Shown: positions 42,100 to 53,221 of the stretch, piece by piece
Layout: each line of letters opens with the position of its first letter
Position numbering within the stretch: the stretch's first letter is position 1
Assembly: GCA_017163975.1 (NCBI GenBank)
Contig: JAFFSR010000346.1
Span: 1,364,501 to 1,428,500 of the forward strand
DNA: 64,000 nt
From: Anastatus disparis
Lineage: Eukaryota; Arthropoda; Insecta; Hymenoptera; Eupelmidae
Direction: 5' to 3'
The notes under the pieces: generated by a model
Database searches by the model: none
What the model saw: only the letters and a program-made list of their open reading frames with translations
What the model was told of the DNA's origin: nothing
Position numbers and translations under genes: made by a program

Positions 42100-43941
42100 A
42101 AAAATGTTTAATATTATGTATTATTCTTGTAAATGTGTTGAAAATATTTGTTTCCTTTCTGAAATATAAGAGTTAATCCACACGAGAGCGGCCCTGGAAT
42201 CTAAGCCTTCCAAGTAATTTAGAGGGAGAGATCGTGTCGAATGACTTACTAAAGTTAAAAAGTAAAAGTAACGTGACGAGTTTTTTGTCAAGACCTGACC
42301 TTATATCGTCTGTTAATTTAAGCAAAGCTGTCTGCGTAGAGTGATTTTTTCTGTAACCAGTCTGCATGGGATCAAGTATCTTATTTGTAATGATATATTC
42401 CTGCAATTGGTCGTGGGCGATCTTCTCCAGTACCTTCGAAAAAAACAAAATCGCAACTGGCCTAAAATCTTTAGGCGACTTAGGTGCAGAACACTTTTTT
42501 AATGGCACAATACGTGCCTGCTTCCAAAGGCCAGGGAAGACTCCCTGCGCAAAAGAAGAGTTAAACAGAGTCACAAGATGTTCACCAATAAATGGTAAGG
42601 CTTTTAGTATCACGCTTTGAGGAATGCCATCCTCGCCACGAGCCTGCAATGAGAAATGGGAAATCGCAAGAACAACATCATTGATATTAATTGGTTTAAA
42701 AGCAAAACCATCTTCACTACATTCAGTAAGAACCGTCTCGCGAAGCTCATCATTATCGTGCGGCGAGACCGACACCCCAGCAAAGTGCGCGTTAGCTCAT
42801 CAGGAGTGTATCCATTCAAGTCCCCTTGAGGTCCGGTTAAGAGTCCCAGGTCTCTTAGCTCCTTCCAGACATTACCATTTGCAAGTGCTTCGAACAGTCT
42901 ATTATGATAGTATGTGGTCTTTGAAAGTTCAGTCTGTTCGTCAAACGTTTTACGTAAATGCAGAAACTCAATCAGGTATTGCGTTTCGTTCGTCCGTTTA
43001 TATCTTCTGTAAGTAGCATCTCGCTTGCGCCGCATCTGCGACAATTCTTTATTTAACCATGGTGGGCTATTCTTCGTATGCTTGAGTATTTTCACTGGTA
43101 CTAAACTCTCTATGACAGAAGTAAAATTGTTACAAATGCAGCCAAGTGCAGACTCTGGGTCGACAGTACCAGCTGTTAATGGTGGCCAATCATAGCCGGC
43201 TAGTTTCTCTAGTTATTCATTTTGACAAATGCCTTTATAGTTTCTGTATCTAATCGACTTGTGATCTATACTGCACGTATTATAAGCAATAGAAACATCA
43301 ATTAAGTTGTGCCGACTATGAAAATACGCAGGTAAGTTACGTGCGTCAAGTACATTGTCATTGTCATCCACAAGAATCAGGTCAAGCCATGTGTGAGAAG
43401 ATGGAGTTATATGCGTGGCACTATGCTGGACGAACTGAAGCGAAAGCTCTGCTGTTAGTCTACTAAGAAACCTCGCATCTCTGCTTTCTCGCAGGAGATC
43501 GGCATTCAGATCCCCCATTATAATTTTATGTGAAAAATCATGAGATAAATCTCTCAAAGAATTTAACAAATCAGAATTTTTTGTAAATGAAATGGCAGGA
43601 GGGCGATAAATGACAGGAACAAGCACAGGTTCAGAGTCGCCATCCTTAATCGAACAAAAAATATATTCTGGCACTTCAGGTTTACCGCTGCTAGTGATGG
43701 TTGTGGTACTAGAAAGAACTAGTACTTCACATTTTAAATTATTTTTAATGTAGAGGGCAACCCCTCCTCCATGAAGGTTTCTGTCCTGCCTGAACAACTT
43801 ATAATCCTTAATCCGAATGAGGTCATCCGAGACAGTCGGTCCCAGCCAGGTTTCAGTAACTCCAAACAGATCATAAGAGGGACCATCGCATAAGAGCTCG
43901 CGCACCTGTCCAATGTGAGCTCTTAATGAGGTCACATTCAA
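42100..43941 (-). pseudogene. Non-LTR retrotransposon (LINE) remnant 2
   Basis: Endonuclease domain (43941-43213): MNVTSLRAHIGQVREL, YDLFGVTETWLG, GGGVALYIKNN, VIYRPPAIS, GDLNADLL, SHTWLDLILVDD and SRHNLIDVS, an APE-type nuclease with nearly all landmarks. Linker (43095-42780): PPWLNKELSQMRRKRDATYR. Reverse transcriptase (42775-42100): FKPININDV, ARIVPLKKC, PKDFRPVAIL, QTGYRKNHSTQTALL, LLLFNFSKSFDTISP, then a frameshift and LDSRAALVWINSY. It ends before the YADD box. There are frame breaks near 43205, 42775 and 42190. It is truncated at both ends. Jockey/CR1-like order; better preserved than remnant 1. Confidence 0.88.
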
Positions 43942-44772
43942 AAAGGAAATTCTATATTTGAAAAAAGTTCATTTTTTTACAATTCTTTTTAAAAACTTAA
44001 AAAAAACAACAAAATAAATTGATTAAAACAAACATTTAGCTATATATTTATTTTTCTATTCTACCGCCTATTCTACTGTTTTTTCTTTCCATGTGACCAT
44101 AGGGAGAAAAAAATTCGTGGAATTGAAAGAAGATGCTTGCGTATTAGGTCGCTTAAACATAAACATAAAGTCTTTAAAATTGTAGCTCATACAGAGCGAT
44201 TTTCTATCATTTTTTTAAAATGAGTGAAGTAGATTTGTATTTATAATTTAATTATTTTTGTTTATTTACTTCGTATCGCAACTCGCTTTTCCATTCTACA
44301 GTGGAATAAAGAATAGAATTCTATTCTTCGCATGAAACTTGCCGAATAGCGCTGATTGGTTATTTCTATTACGCATCCTCTATTCGGCAGTCTCTTTTCT
44401 ACTCATCTGACTGCACCCTTACATATTTCTTTTCTTTAGGGTAAATCGTATAAATGATGACATGTATTGAATTTTATGTTTAATTACAACAGTAAGCATC
44501 CATCTTTCTCAAATTTCATACTTTACTTTAATTATATTACATATAAATTTTATACATTTTAAAATTTATTTATTTAATTTTATAATTTTAAAATTGTAAA
44601 TCATTATTGTAATTAGGAAACAAATAAAAGATTTAACAATTTTAATATATCTTTTAGTAAAGTTTTTGAGAATTACTTGTCAATGTAAATACCAAACCTA
44701 GTAATATAATTTTTGCAAAAAAATTATTCAATATTAGAAGATGATTTAAGAAGTTTAAGCTAAGTTTATTAA
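43942..44772. other. Unassigned region
   Basis: No gene. Includes TTCTATTCTTCGCATG and similar self-complementary bits around 44290-44400 (CTATTCGGCAG against GCCGAATAG), which may be a degraded small MITE. It ends with the TTAA flank of the next element. Confidence 0.45.
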
Positions 44773-45074
44773 CCCTTTCAGAACGGAATTATTATTTCAT
44801 CATGAAAAGTTCTGATAACCATTTAGCGATGATAAGTGTTCATTTATTAAGCAATTTTTGCGATAAAAAAAATTTTTTTTTTTTTTTTTCTTTTCAAGTT
44901 TTTTTCAGTTTCTATCAAAGATATAATAACTTAGGCCCTCAGTTTGAGATCGGAAACAGTCCACTTCAATCTAATACACATATTTTTTTACAAAATTTGA
45001 AGCTACTTTTGCACAATTTCAAAAAAACCAAAAAATGTCAATGTATATTGCAATGTACATTGGTTCTGAAAGGG
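44773..45074. mobile_element. piggyBac-like MITE
   Basis: 302 bases between TTAA at 44769-44772 and 45075-45078. The ends are CCCTTTCAGAAC and GTTCTGAAAGGG, a perfect 12-base inverted repeat. A TTAA target and CCC start are diagnostic of the piggyBac group. The interior is AT-rich; the frame across it is not a gene. Confidence 0.85.
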
Positions 45075-45078
45075 TTAA

Positions 45079-45905
45079 TTTCTTTTATAAAATTGTAGGA
45101 GTATTTGAAGACTGCACAAATATTAAAATAATGATATTGTGTTTAAATACCGAAAAAAGTAGAATTAAATAAGTTTCTTGTATCCAATTCTGTTAAAACA
45201 TTGTCAGTTCACGAAAAGTGAATTGCATAAAATTGATGGTAACAATATAAATTTGAAAGTTGATTTCTATGAAAATACTTTTTTTTACTTAGTTTTTTAT
45301 ATTTCTTTTTTATTTGTAGTCTTCCTGGAATATAACCTGTAATAATTTGTACTGGTCAAGTTTTAACAGGAATAGGAATTTTAAATATGTAATTTTTAAT
45401 TAATTTCATCGATAAAAATACCTCAAAAACGTAATTGGGTAGGAGGTTTTCTGTTTTCATAAAAATATATGTCAACAGGCAGTATGATATGATATAAAAG
45501 TTTTATAATTAATTACTAATAATTGAATAATAGTGTTTTCTTAAGAATTAAAAATCAAGTACAAAGTATTGATATTGTCAGATGAAATCAAAGAAAATAT
45601 ATATTTCAAAAGAATGATAAATATTTTCAAAAGATGTGAAGTAGAATTATCAAGAGATTGGAATCAAATTACAGATGTAAAATGCATAAAAATATATTTC
45701 AAATTTTTAAGAAATATAATTATTTGAAAATAAAATTCATATAGTTTCCTTAGATCTTAAGACAACCTTTGATGCATTGGGTAAGAATAGTTATATTTAA
45801 ATCACATTAAAAAAAATAAAATCAATTAAAATATTGAACAATGTAAACTAATTAACTGCTTATATTTAAAAAAAAAATGAAAATATATAAGATGTAATGT
45901 AGTTT
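45079..45905. other. Unassigned AT-rich region
   Basis: No supported gene. A short + strand reading near 45750 (VSLDLKTTFDALG) faintly resembles a LINE reverse-transcriptase motif, but nothing extends it. Confidence 0.4.
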
Positions 45906-46885
45906 TTAATGTAATAAAGCATATAATATAGATCTGTACGCTTCAGCGACAATAATAAATGAATTAGTAAACTTTTTTAGCGACAATAAACAATAAATTT
46001 GTAAGCTTTTTTCAGCAACAACAAACAATATATTTGTATGCTTATATGAAGTTTTTTTAGCGACAACAAACAATAAATCTGTATGCTTTTTATAAGCTTT
46101 TTTTAGTGACAACAAATAATAAATCTGTACGCTTTTATAAGCTTTTTTTTAGCGACAACAAATAATAGATCTGTACGCTTCAGCGACAGTAAGAAATGAA
46201 TTTGTAAGCTTTTAAAGCTTTTAATGCAGCCATATATTTTTATGCTGGTCTCAAGTCCAGAAATCTTTTATTAAGATAAATATGTAAATATCTTATTTCT
46301 AGTTTAAAAAAAAACATGTTTCATTTAAATACAAGTGTTAATAAAGTACCTATGGATATTAAGCTAAATTCATTTTGTAATTTATAATTTACTTTTGTAA
46401 TTAGTAAATTTTTTCAATAATAAAATTAAAAATGCAATATATAGAAATAAAAATATTATGTATTTATCTGAATAAAGGAAATGCAGAGAGGAAGCTTTGT
46501 ATTATCAATTAGTTATGTTTGCAATTATATTAATGAAATATTAATAATACAAATTTTTTTTTTCATTATTGAATTCAATATTAGGATATAAATGAAATGC
46601 AGTGAAAAAACTTGTTATTATAATAATAGAATATTGTTCATAATAAATATATTTTTTTATTACTAATTACTAAAACATAATATCATAGTGAGGGAAAAGG
46701 CATAATTAGGGGGGGCATATTGAGGGGGGCTATAAAAATTGAGGGGGCTGAGGGGGCCTCAGTTACGTTAATTTTGAAATGGGTATTTATAAGAGGAATT
46801 ATAACATAATTTGAGGGGGGGGCTGTGCCGACAGACATTTGAGGGGGGCTGAGGGGGGAAGGTCGGTTGAATCTTGTCTTACGAC
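45906..46885 (+). mobile_element. Helentron-like element B, 3' half
   Basis: On the + strand: the TTTTAGCGACAACAAACAAT array (45930-46210), TTAATGCAGCCATATATTTT and GCTGGTCTCAAGTCC, an AT-rich part that mirrors 13541-14050, the G-rich minisatellite mirroring 13076-13540, and the terminus GTCGGTTGAATCTTGTCTTA plus CGAC at 46862-46885, followed by a short TA array. It is the inverse of the left half of element A. The 5' half with the Rep-helicase is missing. Confidence 0.7.
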
Positions 46886-47220
46886 TATATATAGATAGAT
46901 ATTTATTATATTAAAGTGAAGAATTAAGACTTATTTTCTTACGTGAATATCTTTCGCATTATTGTAACATACATACATACATACACATACACACGTGCAC
47001 CTTTAACATACACATACACACATATATGTACATATATATACATAACACAATATCCGTCCCTCCGTCTCCATTTCTCCGACTCCGTCTTTTCGTCTCCGTT
47101 TATCCGTCTCCATCTCTGATTCTTTTATTCTAATTGACAAGGTAGCATTTGTTTCAAAAAATAATAGCTAAGTTCTAATCAATAAATTGTTTGGTTCCCA
47201 TCACCGTCTCCGTCTCTTCG
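46886..47220 (+). repeat. Helentron 3' region of the second type
   Basis: After TATATATAGATAGATA, the segment TTATATTAAAGTGAAGAATT, CACGTGCACCTTTAACATAC and CCGTCTCCATTTCTCC parallels 39375-39700, but the final GTAATG palindrome is absent. It is apparently cut by element B at its left and by the minisatellite at its right. Confidence 0.6.
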
Positions 47221-47224
47221 TCTT

Positions 47225-48275
47225 ATAATATTTTTTCTGGTCTTTATATATTTGGAACTTCATATTTTTTTGGGCCTTATATTTTCTTGGGCCTCATTTT
47301 TTTTTTGGGCCTTATATTTTTTTGGACCCAATATTTCTTCGATTCTTGTGTATTCTTGGGCTCTATATTTTTCGTGGGCCTGATATTTATTCAATTCTTA
47401 TATATTTCTGCTCTCTATATTTTTTTGGGCCCAATATTTTTTTTTAATTTATATTTTTTTGGGTTCTATAGTTTTGTTGAGTCCTATATTTTATTTAGCT
47501 CTATATTTTTCTGGGCCTTATATTTTTCAGGCCCTCCTTTTTCTGAGTCCTATTTTCATTGGGTCTTATATTTTCTTGGGTTCTAATTTTTTTGAGCCCA
47601 ATATTTTTACGATTCTCATATGTTCCTGCGGTCTATATTTTTTTGGGTCCAATATTTTTTTGAAATTTATATTTTCTTAGACTCTATAATTCTTTTGAGT
47701 CCTTTATTTTATTTAGCTCTATATTTTTCTGGGCCTTCTATTTTTTAGACCGTGCATTTTTTTGAGTCCTATTTTCTTCAGGCCTCATTTTTTTCAATCT
47801 TTTATTTTTAGGGTTCTATATTTTTTTGGTCCTATTTTTCTCTAGGCCTTATATTTTTGGGACCTACTTTTTTCGAGTCCTATTTTCTTTGGGCCTCATA
47901 TTTTTTTAGGACTCTAATTTTTCGGGCCTTTTATTTTTCTGGGCCTTACTTTTTTCAACTTTTTTTTCGGGTCTTATATTTTTCTGGGCTTTATATTTTT
48001 TTTAATCTTATATTTTTTGGGCGCAATATTTTTTTTATCATTATATTTTCTTGGTCTCTATATTTTTTGGACCCAAGATTTATCTGATTCTTTCATTTTT
48101 TTTGACCCGATATTTTTTTGATTCTTACGTATTCTTAGCTCCATATTTTCTTGATACTTATATTTTTTCGGGTCTAATAATTTTTTTATAATTATATTTT
48201 CCTAATCTCTATATTTTTTGAGCCCAATATTTTTTTGATTTTTATATTTACTTTAGCTCTATTTTGGGCTCTAGA
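47225..48275. repeat. TTTTTTGGGCCTTATATTTT minisatellite
   Basis: About 35-40 variants of a 25-30-base unit TATATTTTTTTGGGCCTTAT. It is the reverse complement of the 31850-32600 family. The + strand frames with repeated YFFGPYIF-like peptides are artefacts. Confidence 0.85.
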
Positions 48276-48636
48276 TTCTGCCATAATAAACTAATTTTAA
48301 CTGAATTTTGAATAATGTTCATACGGCTTCCATGTCGTAAAATTGGTTATGTTTGCCTGAAATCTCTTGATACAATTACAGTTTAATCACCAAAGGGTTG
48401 GTTTACAATGCTTAAATCTTGGAAAATACGATCAACTGCTTCAAAAGCGAATTTTGAAGTCATGGATATTTCATCTTAAATAATTATTTGTGTTCCCTTT
48501 AATTGTTTGCCATATGCAGAATTAGGCTTAATATCACATGTTGTACAATCTGTTATGTTTAACGGTAGTTCAAATATTGTATGCACGGTTTTTCCATCGA
48601 TTAATGAATTCGCTGCTATACCTGTCAACATAAATA
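48276..48636 (-). pseudogene. Helitron B, Pif1 helicase C-terminal part
   Basis: Reverse reading: LTGIAANSLIDGKTVHTIFE, LKGTQIIIxDEISM (x is a stop; Walker B), FRQT and SRMNIIQNSVKISLLW. These are the Pif1/Helitron motifs II and III. Stops near 48476 and 48386 and the replacement of Gly before DFRQ by Arg show decay. The gene runs into the minisatellite at 48275. Confidence 0.85.
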
Positions 48637-49567
48637 AGAGTAAATCCTCCATACTTTTAAAGTTCATGTTACTGCGTCATTACTCGTAAATATGAGATAG
48701 CACATCTTTTCAGCAAATGTTTACTGATTTGTTGAGATATCAGAATTAATTTTTACTATAGTTTGAATTATAATTAGACATGTCATTTTATGGCGAATAG
48801 GAAAAAGAGATTTTTTTCTTGAATTTTAAATGTTACCAGGTCATGTAAAATAATAAATTATCGCTATAAAAAAAATGACTATTATCCTTTTGATCTGAAA
48901 TTCATACTAAAGCTGTATCTATGTACATACTTTTTGAAAATCAAGACCATCGGCGTGTGCCTGTTAACAAAAGTACTTTTTGAAAGGTTCTTAAAATGTT
49001 ACCAAAAATTTATATAATTTACTTTTTTGTGGAAAATATGATGCTGTAAAAAAGACTATTCAACGATGACGTTTTAAACTATATCAGAAGGTAATATTGA
49101 GAAGCACAAACAGAAATTTCTTTATTAGGAACGTGTGCCTAGTGTAGATAAAGTTCTGTGTTACTTTGAAATTATAATTAAAAAACGTAATTCACATTTG
49201 AAAATATGTTTTTATCTTCTAATATGAAAACCTGAGCTTCTATGCACCTTTTCTCTGTTGTGAACTTTGTAATTTACTATTTTATAGTACTCAATGGAAT
49301 TTTTAAGTTGGTTTTGAAGTATTATTTTAAGTACTCTGAAAATCATTGAATTTTTTTCGGCTATTAAATTTCCCGGATTTACATTAATTATCTAGTATAC
49401 CTAGATGTACCTTAAAATGACTACCCTCAAAAATGAGTAACGCGATTTTTTTCTTCTATTACAATACGTCATAATTCAGAAAAAAATAGTTTTATACGTG
49501 TGTCTGTAATTTTTTTTTTTAATTTTATTATAGGTGAAATTTTAACACTATGGAAGATTTACTCATA
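48637..49567. mobile_element. 0.9-kb TIR insertion in the Helitron helicase
   Basis: GAGTAAATCCTCCATACTTT on the left and the inverse of GTGTTAAAATTTCACC with CTATGGAAGATTTACTC on the right form diverged inverted repeats of about 30 bases. ATAA flanks both ends (48633-48636 and 49568-49571), a possible 4-bp duplication. It falls exactly between Walker A and the following helicase motif. No gene inside; the superfamily is unknown. Confidence 0.55.
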
Positions 49568-51530
49568 ATGTATAGTATGATATTTAAAATAAGCAATTAA
49601 AACGTTAAGTAAATAACTTTTTCTACTTTCACTAGGTCCACCCATAAAAATATATTTTTCTTTACTTTGATTGTTCAAACTTTTTATAGTAGAGTCGAAT
49701 ATTGGCCTTTGTTTATCATTTAACGAATTTATTTTTATTTCCAATTCATTAAGAATATTATTATTATTATTTAAAATTGTTTGATTATTATCTTCTTTTA
49801 TAAATGTACTTATGTTAGGTAAATTAAAATCGTTCAAAGAAAATCCATTGACTTGTAAATTATTTTTAATAACATTCAATGCAAGTTTTTCACCTATATT
49901 TTTTTCGTATTTAGGATGGTATAACTTATCTTTATATTTTTAATATAAATCTCGTGCATTTATAGGATTATGAAAAATGCAAATGAAAGCAAATAATTCA
50001 CAAAGAGCATAAAAGAATTCTGTTGAAGATGCTTCTTCCAAACACCTATCCCATTCTTCATTAATTGATTGTTTTGCTTTAGCTGCCTCATGAAACAAAT
50101 TGTACATCACATCATCATTAGAACGCAGAGCTTCAAAAAATGTGGCTCCTTTAACATGTAATAGTAATAACCTGATGAAATAACATTCTCTATCTTTCGG
50201 ACTTACTAAGTACATTCTACTAAGTATCGGTTTCCTTTTTTTTTCTTTTATTCCACTTTTTCAGTTTTTCATCAAATGTATAAAAATTTGGTATTTCTGA
50301 ATATAAGTAATTTCGTGCTTCGAAATCTTCTCTATTCGATTCAAAATATGCTGTTAATGTTGTTCCAACATTTTTTTGCGTGATCATTTCTTCTTTTCCT
50401 TCTTTAAAATATACGTTTTGTTGATTTTCTTCGCGAACACTTAGACGTTTTATAGTATGTGAAATAATACGTAAAGGATATTCTAATAATCTGTGCACTG
50501 CTTCAGGTGGACATAAATATCGTGTATTAATGTATTGTTGGATTTCGTCATATTCATATTCAACATTTTCACGATTGTCATTTTGAAAAGTGTCTTTATT
50601 TTCTGATTGAAAATCCACATTTGCTTGATCTATTTTAATGTATGCACAATTATGACCTATACAATAGTATTAGAATAAATATTTAATGCATTGTACAGTG
50701 GAACAAACTTCTACGTTTATGTGTGCATTGAATTTTAATAATAAGTAAGGATTATAAGGAACAACAATTCTATTATCTGCAATTCTTTCTGTAAATTTAT
50801 TTTTAAAAATTATTTGGACGCCAAATTTTTTTATAGTGGATATCTATTGGATTTAGATGTTGTTGTATTATTAAATTTTTTTGAAAAATTTTTAGCACAT
50901 TGTTTCGTATTTTTATCCATACACGGACAATTTATATTTTGCATACCACAAGGACCGTGTATCATAAATTGTTTAACAGTACTATATGATTTTGGATAAA
51001 TATTTCTTTTTGAGATTTTCGCACTTATTATTTTATTAACTTTTTCAGGAATGTCAAATTTTATCATTTTTATCTAAGAATAAGAACATATGCATACGCG
51101 GTGATCCTCGTTTTTGAAATTCAATTACATACCTATATGCAATACATTTTCCTAATATTCCCTTTTTAATCACTAAATTTTTTAATTCTTCCACTTCTTG
51201 ATAAAATGCTTTTGTTATAATATGTGGGCTATCTATTACATCTTCATAAATTTTCAAGTTTTCAGTTATTCCTTTCCAATGTGGGTCGAAGGTCATAGTT
51301 ACAAAAAGGTCAGGTTTACCACGATAATTTACAAGTGTCATTGAGACAATGTAATTTTGTTTTCAAAATCGTGGACTTCTTGTTAAGTTTGACGGTAATA
51401 TTACCATTTTTCCAATTTTTGAAAAATCTAATTCTTTTTTGTTATGTAAATAGTCCATAACACCTTTGTAACAATCACTTCTTAATATATTTTACTTTTT
51501 TTGTATGAAATATAATCTGGATGTTTCAAC
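49568..51530 (-). pseudogene. Helitron B, Rep and helicase N-terminal part
   Basis: Leftwards: LRSDCYKGVMDYLHNKKE, MVILPSNLTRSPRF, GKPDLFVTMTFDPHWKGI, the HUH site as FQKRGSPRMHMFLFL (the first His is Arg here, so the nuclease is dead), FMIHGPCGMQNINCPC, the VVPYN-type linker, CPPEAVHRLLEYPL, YLVSPKDRECYFIRLLLLHV and the helicase start with FMGGPSESRKSYLL, a corrupted Walker A (GGPxxxxKS). At least five frame breaks occur (near 51360, 51060, 50830, 50620, 50217, 49935). Its left end is cut by the TIR insertion and its right end by the foldback. Confidence 0.88.
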
Positions 51531-51769
51531 TTTTATTTTACGAGATATTCTATTTGTTTATTAAAAAGAGGTCAAATGTTCGTTAAAAAATTCATCCAAA
51601 AACGTCATGGTAGAGACTTTATGATAATCATATAATATTGAGATGTTAACGTAAATTTCATGAATTTGATGTGAAATCGTGTTCATTTTATTATTTTGAA
51701 CCTAAATATGGCAAAAAAAAAGTAAATTTTTTTCGTAAGAGTAGGCTAGAGTAAAATCTGATACCGACC

Positions 51770-52105
51770 GAGTAAAAATTGATTTTTTTTGTTATTTACT
51801 CAAGTATTAATCAGTGTGTCTTTAAATTAAAGGTTGAGTGCAATAGATATTATTATTATGAACATCTATGCACAAGAAAAAAAAATTCTACCGTTTTGTT
51901 TTTGAGAAAAGTAAGAAACGCCAAAGTAAAAGTTTATGCTTATAATATTTTCGCGTTCCTTACTTTTCTCAGAAACAAAGCGGTAGATTTTTTTTCTAGT
52001 GCATACATATTTGTAATAATAATATCTATTGCACTTAACCTTCGATTTGCAGATACACTGTTTAATACTTGCATAGATAAGAAAAATCTCAATTAGACAA
52101 GGACA
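51770..52105. mobile_element. Palindromic MITE in the foldback's left arm
   Basis: Arms such as GTGCAATAGATATTATTATT against AATAATAATATCTATTGCAC, and GAAAAGTAAGAAACGCC-like against GCGTTCCTTACTTTTCTC, fold around a centre near 51945. The foldback's right arm lacks it, so it inserted later. The left arm of 19724-21238 is related. Outer borders are approximate. Confidence 0.7.
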
Positions 52106-53221
52106 GCGAATCTAAATATTTTTGCAACTAATAAAAATATCTATATAAAGATTTGATATTCTTACTTCTGGCGATTTCACGCAAATTTAAAAAAAAATGC
52201 TCTAGCTCAATTAGAAGCCAAGATAATTTTTTTTTTTTAAATTCGTCAATTGTTTATTTATAAAGATTAAGGACTGAAATTTTTATCACAGCTAGTATAA
52301 TACTTGAAGTTCATGATTCCATTATATCAGAGATGAAATAAACATTTGGCATTGTTAAAAATTAATATTAAAGTAATCAAGATTGTTACTAGTTAAACAG
52401 AGTAATTTTTCCTGCCTTGCGAGAAAATTGATCTGGCGAGTTATAATTAATGTTCCGATTGAAAATTTATTGTATCTCCGTTAATTACGGACTAATTACG
52501 CATTTGTTTATTTAAATCGGGGTAGCGCGTGAAAATAATAACAACTATTGTATTTGTTTTATAAAATTATTTATTTAACAATAATTATTGCAAAAAAAAT
52601 TTTTTGAAACATATTTTTTTTAATATTCATTTCAGGAAAAAGTTTTAATAATAAAGTTTGTTTGTCTTAAAAAAATAAACAATTTTTTATCCCATGGTTT
52701 TTATCATAAAATCAATATTTAGCCTGTTAAGTAAAAAAATATTTAAAATATTGACTTTATTGTTTGTAACCATATAAGACAATAATTGTTTTTAATTAAA
52801 ATAATATGTGCCTTCTTATATAATTAAAAAATTATATTTTATTAAACTTAAATTTAACAGATTCAATATTTATTCAATGATTAAAACCATAAATGAAAAA
52901 TTGATTATTTATTGAAGAACAAACAGTTTTCTATTCGTTTTTTAAGAAAATTCATAGTTTTTGAAATATATCTAAAGTAAATCAATTAAATATATTCGTA
53001 TAATTTATTGACTAAGACTCAATTATAATTTATTTTTAGATTTAGGGTAATATCAAACGGATACTACACCGGTAGTCATGATTATTTACCATCTTGTTTA
53101 GTTGCAAAGTCTCAGAAAACGAAATGCACCAGCTAATAATAAATATCATACAGATTATTCAGTAAAATTTTTAAGTAAATTCTAATCACTAATTATTGAG
53201 AATCTTTGGTTTTGATATTAA

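Noticed and set aside
45740..45800. Short VSLDLKTTFDALG peptide resembling a LINE RT motif
   Set aside because: Isolated match of about a dozen residues with no supporting sequence on either side.
47191..48087. Forward frames with repeated YFFGPYIF-like peptides
   Set aside because: Translation of the inverse minisatellite; not a transporter.
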